This document shows, one piece after another, positions 13,267 to 24,862 of a stretch of DNA of 64,000 nucleotides. The DNA is from Triops longicaudatus (taxonomy: Eukaryota; Arthropoda; Branchiopoda; Notostraca; Triopsidae): NCBI GenBank assembly GCA_022885665.1, contig JAGQDJ010000033.1, positions 984,109 to 1,048,108 of the forward strand, written 5' to 3'. The position numbers and the translations under genes were made by a program. The notes beneath the pieces were generated by a model that saw only the letters and a list, made by a program, of their open reading frames with translations, did no database searches and had not been told where the DNA came from. How positions within the stretch are numbered: the first letter of the stretch is position 1; each line of letters begins with the position of its first letter.

Positions 13267-14681
13267 CTATTGCGCGTGTACCTGAGTGAAGTTAAAAAAG
13301 TCGGCATTATTTCGGCTCGCTGTCAAACTAGAGAGACTCGATTGTCGAACGGGCCTTAAGTGGGCTCTCAAATCAGCTAAACTGATTCTAGCGTCTTTGA
13401 AAGCATTTAAAAGGAAAATAGCGAGTATAATCGTCAGAAAACCGCAAACACTTCCCAAAATATCTACCGGCTCGAGATTTTGCCATTCCTTAAACAGAAT
13501 AGCTGATGCTAAGATTACAAATGACGTGAAAAATACGTAGTAGATGGGTGTGACGATGGAAGTATTAAATATGTCTAAAGCTTTGTTCAAATAAGTCATC
13601 TGCACCATCACACACACTATAAGAAAAACTACACAAAACCAAACTAGCCTTGTTTCAAGGCTGCTTAGCGATGCCCCAGACGTTAACTCTTGAATGGCAA
13701 GCCCAATACCTTTGCAAGCCATTACTGCTAACGAACCTATTATAGAACAGATGAAGACGTAGATGACTACATTCGAATTGCCCCATCGCGGAGCAGCGTA
13801 CCAAATTAACGTAATGGATGACGAGAACACCAAGATGACATAGAAAACGAAACCTAGAAAGGCGAAAGTAAGCATGAGAAAAATTAACCCTAACACGTTT
13901 AGGAGTTTACCAGGATCCTGCATCTTGAAATAGAGATCTTCCACCGAGACAACTTGCTCTCCTTTCGGTGCATGGATGACCACAACGGTAGAGCCGAGAA
14001 GGCAGAGAATGCAACCAATTTTTCCCAACAAATTCAAAGTTTCGTTAAGAAAAATAGAGGCTAACACAGCGGCTATAAGGACACTTAATCCACCTAGCGG
14101 AGTGACCAAAGAGGCGGGCGCAAACGCAAAAGCGGCAAAATTGGCTGCTTCCCCAATACCCACTGTATTACGAAAGACATATTATATTATAAAAATGTTT
14201 TTTACAGTCACACTAATTTACTCGTCAGTAGTCCTGCCCACCAAACCCAGTCTGTCAGGTAGCCAAAACCACCTGCTGAGGCTCTCAGCGCGCCATTTCT
14301 TGAGAGGCGAAGCAATCCTTTCTTTTTAATTATAAAACTTGCTCCTAGAAGTTGATTCATTAGCAAAGTCGTAGAGATATTATTTCTTAACAACAAAACA
14401 AGGATTTCCAAAAAATACCTATGAAAAAGCAGGAGCTTATGGCGAGAACAATCCCAATGACATAATTGTACTGATGATCAGCATAACCTAGACAGTAACA
14501 TTGTCATTTTTATTTGCAAACAAAAAATAAAGAACTAAGAAAGTCAAAGCAGAAGATACAGAGGACTATAAAACTCGTTTAACAAGAAATTTTACCAACA
14601 TTAGCATCGCATTGCAAACTTACCGTCATGGGCAAGAATATCACGCTCACTGACGATCTCAAAATTAGGATTTCTTTCCAT
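13267..14681 (-). CDS. NIPA-family magnesium transporter
   Basis: Multi-pass membrane protein of the NIPA/NIPAL family (Mg2+ uptake; plasma membrane or endosomes). Exons: 14681-14624 (MERNPNFEIVSERD), 14487-14419, 14344-14222, 14162-13911, 13853-13267; total 1089 nt, 362 aa. Family blocks are clear: SFIIKKKGLLRL, GEAANFAAFAFAPASLVTPL, LNLLGKIGC, STVVVIHAPK, ALDIFNTSIVTPIYYVFFT and ILFKEWQN. About nine hydrophobic helices are visible. The 57-nt intron at 13854-13910 is a multiple of three and contains no stop, so it is easily mistaken for coding sequence. Removing it restores the family alignment at DPG-FVFYV. The C-terminus is uncertain: a donor (CAG|GTACAC) at 13281 could lead to another exon, otherwise the stop is at 13267-13269. 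Confidence 0.92.
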
Positions 14682-15508
14682 TCTGAGTTAAAAAATATTA
14701 AAGTCCGGCACACGACTAAGGGTGTAGGAAAAAATTTTCAAATCACTAGCACCCTTCTTAGGAGACAAAACGTTCCGTAACGTGGCGTAATCATTGTAAA
14801 GAACGAACGGCTGTAAATCAAGCAATTGTTTACGTAGTCATAAGATAACGTGGAACTGCCGGAGGAAGCTTGCCGGTTAGAGCCCGCGGATTCTGAAGAC
14901 CGAGCCTTATAGCCAAGAACCGTTAAATTAATTCGCTTTGGTTTAATTACTACTAATGTAATTTGGCTCTATAAATTTAACACGTGTACTTTAAACCAGC
15001 AATATCTTTCACTCAAAATTCTAAGGGGCTACAGCTTATCAGATTTGAACGAGCACAGTTTTAGAGATTACGTAGATCTACCGGTTATTCTCATTCAACC
15101 GACATAAGTAACTACTGAGAAAATTTAGTTTAAGTTATTTTAAAAAAAAGAAACTACAGCTCGACTCACATTTTTCGATGTGAGCCTTTTCGCTTTGAAT
15201 CAGACAGCGAAAGCAAGAAATCAAATCCGGCGGAATAGGTATTTCCTCAATCCTAACTACGACGAGAAATTTTTTCCTTCAACAATTTCTGAACACTTTT
15301 CCCCGAGTCGTTTTTTCCCCTCAAGCATAATTTAAGCAATCAATAATTTAACAATTTAAGTGTTTTTTTTAGTAAGGAGTTTTTTGGCAACTTCAGTCAT
15401 TTTTTCCCACATTGAGAATTATTACTTAAACTACCTTGCATCACGATCTACCGATTGCAGTTGCTTTAACTAGGCATGATCTTTTCCCTGCGCTGAAAAT
15501 TACGTATT
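14682..15508. other. Intergenic region between NIPA and MRPL30 (first part)
   Basis: AT-rich DNA at the head of the NIPA gene. It probably holds its promoter and 5' leader. I see no coding sequence or clear motif. Confidence 0.5.
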
Positions 15509-15516
15509 TTTAAATG

Positions 15517-15739
15517 CAGTGGCGTCGTGCACTTCATTTTTTTTTTTTGGGGGGGGGGGCGATTTTGNNNNNNNNNNNNNNNNNNNNNNNNNNNNNNNNN
15601 NNNNNNNNNNNNNNNNNNNNNNNNNNNNNNNNNNNNNNNNNNNNNNNNNNNNNNNNNNNNNNNNNNNNNNNNNNNNNNNNNNNNNNNNNNNNNNNNNNCC
15701 CCCCCCCCCCCCCCGGCCCCATATGGCACGACGCCTCTG
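15517..15739. mobile_element. hAT-type non-autonomous element containing the assembly gap
   Basis: The left end CAGTGGCGTCGTGC (15517-15530) and the right end GCACGACGCCTCTG (15726-15739) are inverted copies of each other with one mismatch. They are flanked by an exact 8-bp direct repeat, TTTAAATG, at 15509-15516 and 15740-15747. Eight-bp duplications and CAG-N-GGCG termini are typical of hAT transposons. Inside the ends are long poly-T/poly-G and poly-C runs. The middle is 131 N (15568-15698), so the true length and content are unknown. Confidence 0.75.
15568..15698. other. Assembly gap (N run)
   Basis: 131 consecutive N, bordered by homopolymer G on the left and homopolymer C on the right. 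The gap was probably caused by those runs. ORFs crossing it are meaningless. Confidence 0.99.
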
Positions 15740-15747
15740 TTTAAATG

Positions 15748-16396
15748 TCTAGAAAGAATGCGTTACCAGGAAGCCAATACACACATCCTAATCCTTATCG
15801 AGAAAACTTAAGAATGAGTGATTCGTGAAACGATCCCGAAATGTGTATTTGCGGCTTTCGAAGACTGGCAAGTTTGAATTACTAACGTTATATCGTTTCA
15901 CTGAATAGATTTACATTATGCCATTTTTCCTCCTACTGTAGACAGACTGGCCTAAGCTACCCAGGATTTTTTTTGGATTTTATGTTTGTTTGGATTTGTG
16001 TTTGTTTAATCCGGGATTATGTTGTTTTATTTTTTTATATATATTTTAGTAAGGAGTTCCCGTTCGTGAAATTGTGTTCTATCGAGACTTGTGCAGTATC
16101 GTGTAAGACTACGATTACCAGATATTTCTAATAATTGTCTTTATTTTTCTGGGATGAGGGGATAAGTCGTGCACTCCCAGGATCCGCCCCCTCCCCCCTG
16201 CTTCAACAGGCTCGTCTCGTATTTTGTAGTTATGGCAACGTTGAATGTCTTACTTCTCAGTCTAGCCGAACTGCGTGTTTATGTGTGAGATTGAATTGGC
16301 ACACTAGCCTGGAAAACAGGGCATGTAAAATTCTGCACAAACAGAAAGTAAGTGACTATATTGTCGGAAGACATAAATTAATCAATTAAATCTTAG
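15748..16396. other. Upstream region of MRPL30
   Basis: T-rich intergenic DNA with no convincing gene. It should contain the MRPL30 promoter and 5' leader. No core element was identified. Confidence 0.5.
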
Positions 16397-17189
16397 ATGT
16401 GGAGTCTTTCCTTACGAAAAACTGTAGCTGTGAGTTCCACTCTTCGGTTTGCAATTCGATCCGCTAATGGGTTAATCACGCAAATAAATCGGTCTCGTGA
16501 GTTGAACACCGTGAGTAATGGAGAACAAGAAAAAAGAATACAAACTGTCCAAGTGCAGGATAAACCTCATAAAGACGGTCGTATAGGCTACACAGAAGAT
16601 GGTGGAATTAGATACCCTGGTTTTGTTTACTACCCGAGGTAAGAATGAAGGAGTTTTTACCTTCGTAAAATAAGGAAAAAATATTAGTAAATATATGATT
16701 CACTACAGGCATCCGGAGCAGGAAGACCCACCGTATACGCCGTCTATGGTTCACATGGTTCAGAGAGTTCGCTGTTTAAAGAAAAAGCCATACTGGGAGA
16801 AAGATATTTTGAAGCAACTCGGACTAGACGACAGAGTAAACTATTTGCTTCCTTTGGAAATTGTGAGAGTTAAGAGTAATATCCGTTTTCTTGGAGCGTA
16901 GCGGGGTAAAATTGCCATCGTTCCAAACACTCCTGCCATAAACAAAATGCTATGGCAAGTCAAGCACCTCATCCGTGTTACTCCAGTCACCTTCCCACAA
17001 GGTTTACCACAGGATGGAGACATTCGTGGTACCAGGCTTTTGGAAGACGGTCGTTTTATTTTCAGTCCGCTGTTAAAAGAGGATGCTACGCGGGCTGCAG
17101 AAAATCCTAACAGCCAAGACGTGAAGAAAATGGACGGAAAGACACTGACTAAGCATCTCCGATTAAAGTGGATCCAACCGTTTAATTAG
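16397..17189 (+). CDS. MRPL30: Mitochondrial large-subunit ribosomal protein uL30m
   Basis: Nuclear-encoded protein of the mitochondrial 39S ribosomal subunit. Exons: 16397-16638, 16709-16835, 16902-17189; total 657 nt, 218 aa. The N-terminus is rich in Arg, Ser and Ala with no acidic residues at first, as expected for a mitochondrial targeting peptide. Conserved blocks match uL30m: VQRVRCLKKKPYWEKDI, NTPAINKMLWQVKHLIRV and FPQGLPQDGD. Intron 2 (16836-16901, 66 nt) must be removed. Reading through it meets an in-frame TAG at 16899, which could be misread as a truncated gene. Confidence 0.9.
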
Positions 17190-17727
17190 ATTATCAATAC
17201 ATGTAGTCTGTTTAAAGAAGCTGTATTTAAATTTCCGTTATGCCGCCGATCGATTTAAAAAAGTGAACGACACAAGGAACCTGTCATACGATGGTGTCAT
17301 TTTCTCAACTTTTTTACAACACGATCTCACTTTTTTCTTCTGATTGCACTTTACAAGGACCTCGCTCACAAGGGACGTCTACATAAAATATTGGACCATA
17401 CACGTTCCTCGTTTTCAGGAATTCCACACTTTCTTTTGCATTGTTTCGACGAGAAACTTGACCGGGATACATAACAGCGAACTTATCCTATCTCCGTTCA
17501 CAAGTGATTAATTTTATGCTGAATAAACTACAGTGATTTCATATCATGACGACATCAAGTGTGGAGTGCGAACATCTTACGGGAGCGTTGGTTGGGAACC
17601 AAGTACAAAAAGTCTATATAACTCGTAGTAGAAATGAAGCTGAAGCTTCTAAAACAATTGAAATGCCTAATACCCAAATTGCCAAGTTTTCGTAAGTAAC
17701 AGCACAAGATTCAAGACAACGGGGTTA
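17190..17727. other. Intergenic region between MRPL30 and LONRF
   Basis: Convergent 3' ends. The stretch holds one small plus-strand ORF (17546-17695, 49 codons, starting MTTSSVECEH) that ends in TAA. The same place also reads as a donor (TTTTC|GTAAGT). I do not recognise it and it may be chance. Confidence 0.4.
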
Positions 17728-17913
17728 CTCATTTTTGTCAAAATTGAAGTTTATGTAGCCCCATACAACTGCAATTCCCAGCAAAACCACTGCACCGAGC
17801 GCGTACTCTGAAAACTGATAGTCCGTTGTCGGCAAATAAGAAGCCACGATTCTTCCGAGATGGTTTCCAAGCCTGAATCGTCGCCATGGTTGCAAAAGGC
17901 TCAGGCGGACTAG
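17728..17913 (-). CDS. Putative readthrough extension of LONRF, or a UQCR11-like small gene
   Basis: Directly after the LONRF TGA (17914-17916) the same frame stays open for 62 codons to a TAA at 17725-17727. It contains no ATG. The segment is basic at first (WRRFRLGNHLGR), then has a hydrophobic helix (YALGAVVLLGIAVVWGYI) and ends FNFDKNE, the layout of a tail-anchored membrane segment. The stop context is TGA-CTA-G. The alternative is an independent small protein: the LG...V...PT...YIN.F spacing resembles UQCR11 (QCR10) of complex III. An ATG (17884-17886) sits just before the RRFRLG codons but one base out of frame. Confidence 0.45.
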
Positions 17914-20900
17914 TCAAGATTGCCGACGACGAACAAAATTCAAAACACGCTGGATTGCTTCCAGGCGCTTCTCCACATTGGTCATGCCCATAATCGCCAG
18001 CTGTCGAATTGCAAAAACGAGAACAATAATAACAAAAAGCATATTTTCAAGGCTACGAATACGCTTCGATTAAGCGCAGGATAACTAAACGAGATCAGGA
18101 AATTCAACTTACTTGTGCCCTGGTATCGAGCGGCAAAATGGCCAAGAGCCACCACAACCAAGCAGGTCCGTTGGGTAATGTCAACCAGTTCGGTTCTAAG
18201 ACTGGCAAAGTACCAAAATGAATAGTAATTCGTTGTCGCATATTAGGAGACATTTCGTTAAGCCACGTCTCGGCAGATTCGCGGACAACTTGATGTAACT
18301 GAGAAACAGCTAGAAGTACAAAGCGTCATGTTAGTAATATTTCAGACATCTTGCGAGTTATTTTACTTTCGACTCTTTCAGCTGCTATGCTCTTGTCAAC
18401 TAAGTATTCTACTTTAGCGGTATTGTATCCGTCACGAACTCCCCTTGAGACGACTCTAAACCTTCTGCCTCCCACGGTGTCTAAAACGGACCGGCCGTCT
18501 GGAAAAAACTGTACATCCCTTATTTCCAACATGGTGCCTATATCTGAGAAACTGCAACAGAACATGTTAATGACAGTGTTACAGGAAACTGATCCTTCTT
18601 ACCCATTCGATTGCCCTTCTACGTAGGCACACATGCCAAACTCTCTTGTGCCAGCCTCCATACATCTTCGGATCATAAGGCGATAGCGAGGTTCGAATAC
18701 ATGTAAAGGGCACGGTATATTGGGAAACGATACAGTACACACGAAAATGGGCACTTCGGTAGAAGAAGCCAGTTCCGCCATTTCGTCTTCATGGATTTTC
18801 CGTCGCTCCTCGTACTCTTCTTTCAAGTAAAGTGCCATCGCTGTCTCAATGAAGGAAGTAATGCTCTGCCTACGCTCGGCTAAATACTAGAAACGATATA
18901 AATAACCCTGAATTAGAAAGAAAAAGGTTAGAAATAGGACATTACCTCTTGCAAAGACGTTTTACAAAGCGGGCAAGCAGGATTGTGGTCTAGACACCGA
19001 TCCAAACACGTCCGGCAATAGGTATGGCCACAAGGTGTTGTCACAGGTTGCCAAAGCAGCCGATAGCATAACGTGCATTCAAAATCTGCTTTGTCTACGG
19101 CGTCTTCCGGAACGCGAAGCTTCTTCGGTTGGAAACTTAACTCTAAAAAAAAAAAAAAAAATAAGACGTTACTGAACCATATTGTAAAACTTCGCATAAC
19201 TTACCAGAAAGTTTTTCCATCTCGACAGACAATCGACCCACCAGGTTATGTAATCTCGGGTTCGGCTTAATAACTGGAATCGACCGATTTATCGTCTACA
19301 AAATACGTGGTTATGGTTTAATACACGAGGTGTTCATTGATTTTTACCCGAGATTCGCTACTCGATAAAGACTCCTCGCTATCGGCGCTTGAACGGTCAC
19401 TGTCCTCAGAATGCAAGTCGACTGGCATATGAGGCTGCGCTGACTGCCGTGAATGTTTTTGCGATGGTGCGTTTCGAATGCTTTTTTGGACCCGGGATGA
19501 GGACTTTCTTTGAGCGAAGGGAGAAGCACGGCGCTTTGAGACAGCCATCACAGAAAGAAGCTTATGTAATGCCTGAAAAACGAATTACGTAATTTATTTT
19601 TCAGGTTTTGTGGACATGGACTCGGCCTATCTATTTGAGGCTGACACGGAAACGATTACTTACGTTCGTAATATCATCGACGAAAACTCGAAAACCACAG
19701 TTTTCTAAAGCGGCGCAGCACGTAAACGAAATGAGAGCATCTTCGTACCGACCTAAACTTAAAAGTACAGACCCTCGCCTGTAATAGCCCTGCAAAAAAC
19801 AAATAACAGAAATGAATCATAGAAAAAATGATTATGTAACGATTGTAGTAAACACAAGTTACCTTTGGCCAATCAGGTCGCAAACGAACGACGGATTCGG
19901 CTACTTCTAAAGCTTCTTCATGCCGTCCTAACTTGTGTAACGCATGGCAGCGGTTGCCAAGAATCAGGTGATCATCGGGAGCTGTAGTAACGAAAAACAC
20001 GCATCTTAAGTATAATCTTTTATATGGTATCCCAAGAACAAATAGGTCGCGGAAACCTTTAGTTATAAAATTCCGCTACACTTCTATATTAAGAGTAATT
20101 TAACACTTCAAGTCGTAGAAATGATTTCTAATAGTGATAAAGGGCGTAATATGCAAGCGATTTACGAAACCGTATTACACGGACGTACGATTATAAGAAC
20201 AGCCAGGAAGTGTACGGAAACATTTTCGAAAATTTTCTCAATAAAAGTTATATAAAAGAAAATTTATAATAAATTAAGTCTCCGTATACTTATTCACATT
20301 CGCGTGTCAAAGTTTCAGTTAAAAATCATATCACCCGGTTATATAAGGTCTCGAACAGTCGTAAAACTTCTGCGTCTGGGCCGTTACATAACCGGGTGCC
20401 CCTCGGTCCGTAGCTTTACGTAACTAAGGCCTTCGCTCGAAATGAGACGAGGGGTGAAAGGGTTTGGGATTGATCACTTGATACAGAGGTTTTAGGTTTA
20501 TTTCCCCGTGTAATTACCCAATTCATAAGCTTCCACGTATCGCTGGATGGCTTCCTCGAGCTGATCTTGCTGGAAAAGGATGTTTCCTTCGTTACGTAAC
20601 GTAACAGCGCGCATCTCTTTGCCCCACCATTTCTCCACCAAACTGGAAACCAGTACATCTGCTTTTAAGCTGTTTTGATTCACACTGATACTGTATTGTT
20701 TTCTGCCACATTTCACACATGTAGAAGCGTTGTCTTTGCTAATACACCGTTTGCAATACGTATGGCCACACCAAATGGTGATAGGTTCGTACAAGACGCC
20801 TGCACATTTGCTGCAACAAAAAGGGTCGGTCTGACTAGTGTTTCTGAGGCTGTATGAACTGGCCAACCAAGGTTCAACTAGGGCTTTGGCTAAGTATTGT

Positions 20901-21223
20901 AAATGAAATCGGGACACTTCACCCAGAACAAAGCAGTGAGCATAGACATCAAGGGCCTCTTGGATTTTCCGGGCTTTGGCCAAGGCGTCACCGTAGGCAC
21001 GTAATAAGTTGACATTAGCACCTCTTTCTCGTAAAGAACGGGCATACAAATCAGCTGCCAGTTCATAGTTTTCGCTGAGAAACGCGTCCTGTGCTGTTTT
21101 CACAGTGGAATCACTTCCAGCGAAGGTGGACGGAGATGAAGCGCTCTGCATTTTTTTATTCCTTAAGCTTTTGTGGTCACTAGACGGACGGCTAATATCA
21201 CCATTCAATTGCACAAAATTCAT
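17914..21223 (-). CDS. LONRF: LON peptidase N-terminal domain and RING finger protein (LONRF)
   Basis: Probable RING E3 ubiquitin ligase in cytosolic protein quality control. Exons: 21223-20518, 19981-19863, 19789-19664, 19572-19348, 19265-19205, 19142-18946, 18886-18603, 18551-18367, 18309-18113, 18000-17914; total 2187 nt, 728 aa. Domain order: TPR-like helices, RING 1 (about residues 135-175, CGHTYCKRC), further TPR, a Ser/Lys-rich linker, RING 2 (about 434-474, CTLCYRLLW...CGHTYCRTC...CPLC) and the LON substrate-binding domain (about 523-715, PLHVFEPRYRLMIRRC, FGMCAYVEG). It has both RING fingers, as in vertebrate LONRF1-3. I chose the first ATG in the open frame; the frame is open further upstream, so a longer start in another exon is possible. 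Exon 5 uses an AAG acceptor inferred from frame. The stop codon has a readthrough-type context. Confidence 0.9.
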
Positions 21224-22637
21224 TATACACGTGCAGAAGTTGTCGGTCTCATTTGAAAGCACGGGTATAGCATCCACCACAGCAGATGACGGTCGGACGG
21301 CATCTAAACTCGAATGGGGAACAGTAGTCTATACCCACCTCAACGACACCTAGTGCAAGTCTTGTGCTTTCGTCGATTAGCTTATGTAAGTCGTGACGTA
21401 GTCCAACTAGCCTGTAACGAGTTGCTTTCGCCTCTGACGATAAAGGTATACAGGAACCTCACGTATACAGCCCGGCGGCAACAGCATGTCAGAAAGTTCA
21501 CAAGCACCTAATGTACAATTATATAACCACTGCGTCTTTATGGAGCTTAATTTCGACATTTATTATCCTTTGTTTTTGTTACATTCAAGCAGCCATACGG
21601 AATACTGTATGCCAAAAACTGTGGTCCACTTTGCTGTAGCATCGAAGTGTAAGAATGGAACGTTTGCCAATAACTAATTTCGTTAAACCGGGCCGCGATG
21701 AGAAAGTAGCTTTACAAGGACTTCGACGAGGCACTTAAAATTTCGCTTTTTAAATATGTATTACAGAACATAATTACAAGACTAAACAAACAAAAATAGT
21801 AAAATATACCGCTTTCAGTAAGGAGTTATAATTAACGGTAAAAGGGCCCCAGAGTTGAATGAAAAAAAAATGAAGGGCACGATCGATGTAGCTGCACGTG
21901 ATAAGGTCTCACGTGAAGCTAGTTTTCTGGCGACCAAGCACCTTGCCCTTACATAAGAAGCTGAGAACGTGTACGCAAGCCATGCTAGATAATAGACTGA
22001 CCAATAGAACACAACTGGGCTTTTTTGGTTTGGTCGACATGGTACCTTCCTTTAGTAAAGGAAACGAAACGGGTTTGAAACAACGTAACTAGAACTTACG
22101 TAAAGGCTTATTGCGAATTTACTAGAAACTAGACTTCACTCATTAGTTTTTACTTCTTGAGAAGCGCTATGGCGTCATACTTACCGAAGAGCGTTCTAAT
22201 TGACAGGATTCAATATCAATCTCCAAACATTAGGGACAGTATACTGCTGTTTGCATAATTAATTTGAAACTAGGCCGATTACACTTTTTTGTTCGACAAT
22301 ATGCGCACCGTAACGGATTACGGAAGTGATATGAAACGCACACAAATCATACTAAACGTCCGTTAAAAATTATATAATGGTAAATTCTCCTTTGCACTAT
22401 CAATCTGGATGGACTGCTGGCCTTACATAAAGTTTGGTACACTTTTGCCCAAGTTCGGCACATGTGCAGCCGATGGGTGCTGCGCAAACCGGCCCGGGTA
22501 TCCCCCCTCTCATGTTGCCCAACTGCTGTAACTAGCGCCATCCAAAACAGTAGCGGCAGCGTTGTGTGAACGTTAGCTTCGACATCGCGGTAACCGGCGA
22601 CGTTGAAAATAGGTGCAAAACATTTTTTACTTGCTGG
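21224..22637. other. Divergent promoter region between LONRF and PLRG1
   Basis: About 1.4 kb between two divergent housekeeping genes. The LONRF frame stays open upstream to an acceptor-like TATAG near 21345, so part of this may be extra N-terminal coding sequence. I see no other gene. Confidence 0.5.
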
Positions 22638-24560
22638 ATGATGGCCCTCGAGGTAAGGCTGCAAAATTATTTTGAGTATTGTTACAATCGAAACTTTGTG
22701 TAGGATGTCCAAAAGCACTCTGTGCACACGTTGGTGTTTCGTTCACTTAAAAGAACTCATGACATGTTCTTGGGAACCCAGAACCTGGTACCTGGATTAG
22801 ATCCCGCAGCGTAAGTTCCAAATATTTTGAGGATGTCTGGGGTAACATTGGATATTTTAGGGAGAATATTTGGCGACGGGCGAAAGCGAGAGACACATTT
22901 GGACCGGTAGTAGATGTTGTGAAGAATAACCTTGATTTGGCTAGACGACGTGGTATTCAACCTGCAGAATCCCCCTCAGCTATAGAAGGAAAGCCAGCCG
23001 GTAAAGTTTTTGTTAACGTCTTTTCATTTGTGTGTACCAATTAATATGTTTTACTGTGCTTCTTTGATAGATTCCACCACTGGCAAAGATTCTACTTCTA
23101 TGGCTCTGGTCGCGGCATCTCAAACAGCACTTGGTTACCAGGGAACACAAGCAAATGCAAGCACCAGTACCGCTGTTGGAATCCCTGGCTATGCTTCAAG
23201 TCGGTATCTGCTTATTCTTAATGCGAGTTCTTTACTCATCTTCATAATACAGCTCAGAATTCGGGAGCAGTGCTTCCTCGTGCACGAGTTGCACCTGCAA
23301 TGCCGAAACCACAATGGCATCCACCCTGGAAACTTTCCCGAGTTATCAGTGGTCATTTGGGTTGGGTACGTTGCGTGGCAGTGGATCCTACAAATCAGTG
23401 GTTCTGTACTGGTGCTGCCGATCGTGTTATTAAGGTACCGTAATTGTCATCTCTTATCAATTAAAGCGTTAGTATGGGATGAATTGTACTAATGGAGGTT
23501 AACAGGTATGGGACTTGGCAGATGGCAAGTTGAAAATTTCTTTGACTGGCCACGTAAGTACAGTGCGAGGGTTGCACGTCAGCCAAAGACATCCTTATCT
23601 TTTCAGTGCTGGCGAAGATCGTCAGGTGAAGTGCTGGGACTTGGAGTATAACAAAGTAAGATACATAGCATATTTTTTACGTCTTACTAAATTGGGTCTT
23701 GTTTTAGGTAATTCGTCACTATCACGGGCACTTAAGTGCTGTGTACGGGTTAGATGTGCATCCCACCATTGACGTGTTAGTAACTTGCGGCCGTGATTCC
23801 ACGGCTCGCGTTTGGGATATGCGTACCAAAGCAAATATCCATACGTTGAGTGGTCATACAAACACGGTTGCTAGTGTGGTTTGTCAAGCAGCAGAACCAC
23901 AGGTAACGTTGTTACTATGCAGCGATAAAAATAAAATTTGGTGTTTCATAGATTATTACAAGTAGCCACGATTGCACGGTAAGACTTTGGGACTTGGCTG
24001 CCGGTAAATCAATGTGCACGCTAACAAACCACAAGAAAAGCGTTCGCTCTGTCGTTCTCCACCCTACACAGTAAGACCTTCGAATCGTAATAAAAATATT
24101 AAAAATTGTTATTGTAGGTATATGTTTGCAACAGCTTCACCTGACAACATTAAACAGTGGAAGTGCCCAGAGGGGAAGTTCATTCAGAATTTGTCAGGTC
24201 ATAATGCCATTGTCAACTGCCTGGCTGTGAATTCAGACGGTGTTCTGGTGTCCGGAGCCGACAATGGAACTTTATACTTCTGGGACTGGAAAACGGGTTA
24301 CAATTTCCAGCGTTACCAGGTAGGCACTTGTATATACTTTTAGATGTTGTACACATGAACGTTTTCAGGCTCCTGTACAACCCGGTTCCATGGATAGCGA
24401 AGCAGGAATCTTTGCTGCAACCTTTGATCACAGTGGCAGTAGGCTGATTACCTGTGAAGCGGACAAGACTATTAAAATTTTTAAGGAAGACGAAACGGCC
24501 ACGGAGGAGACTCATCCCATCAATTGGAAGCCTGAAATATTTAAGAGACGTCGGTACTAA
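22638..24560 (+). CDS. PLRG1: Pleiotropic regulator 1, spliceosomal WD40 protein
   Basis: Core component of the NineTeen/Prp19 complex (yeast Prp46), needed for spliceosome activation in the nucleus. Exons: 22638-22652, 22704-22810, 22861-23000, 23071-23199, 23253-23434, 23506-23655, 23708-23902, 23952-24070, 24118-24319, 24369-24560; total 1431 nt, 476 aa. The N-terminus has the family motif VQKHSVHTLVFRSLKRTHDM. Seven WD40 repeats follow, starting at RVISGHLGWVR and including KISLTGHVSTVRGL, DVLVTCGRDSTARVWD and VLVSGADNGTLYFWDW. The end HPINWKPEIFKRRRY is typical. The two ATGs at 22638 and 22641 are both possible starts. It is convergent with HSP90. Confidence 0.94.
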
Positions 24561-24613
24561 AATAAGTAACCTTTCTGTGTACCGTTCCCTGTTTTTTATC
24601 AAGCGATCTTGAC

Positions 24614-24619
24614 AATAAA
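24614..24619 (+). terminator. PLRG1 polyadenylation signal
   Basis: AATAAA lies 53 bp after the PLRG1 stop codon, in the short gap before the convergent HSP90 gene. Confidence 0.6.
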
Positions 24620-24862
24620 ACTTATGTAAACAGCTGTGTTAGCGAAACTTTTATATTGCAATGCAATATATACAACGCCTTGTATTGAATGAACTTTCCA
24701 GAAATGAACATCGCATGAACAGATGAGCTTGTTTCATAGTAGGAATGCCATTAGAACATACTGGATTACAAAATTCAAGGTGCTTATTCAAATTGATCGA
24801 ATAGCGGGTTACAAAACTTCCGAAAAAATTGAGACTAGCAGTCCAGCAAATGAGTAGATAAC

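Noticed and set aside
15466..15811. Several ORFs across the N run
   Set aside because: They consist of X residues and homopolymer codons from the assembly gap.
16899..16901. In-frame TAG suggesting a broken MRPL30
   Set aside because: It lies inside a 66-nt GT-AG intron (16836-16901). Splicing joins LGLDDR to RGKIAIVPNTP with the family's expected spacing.
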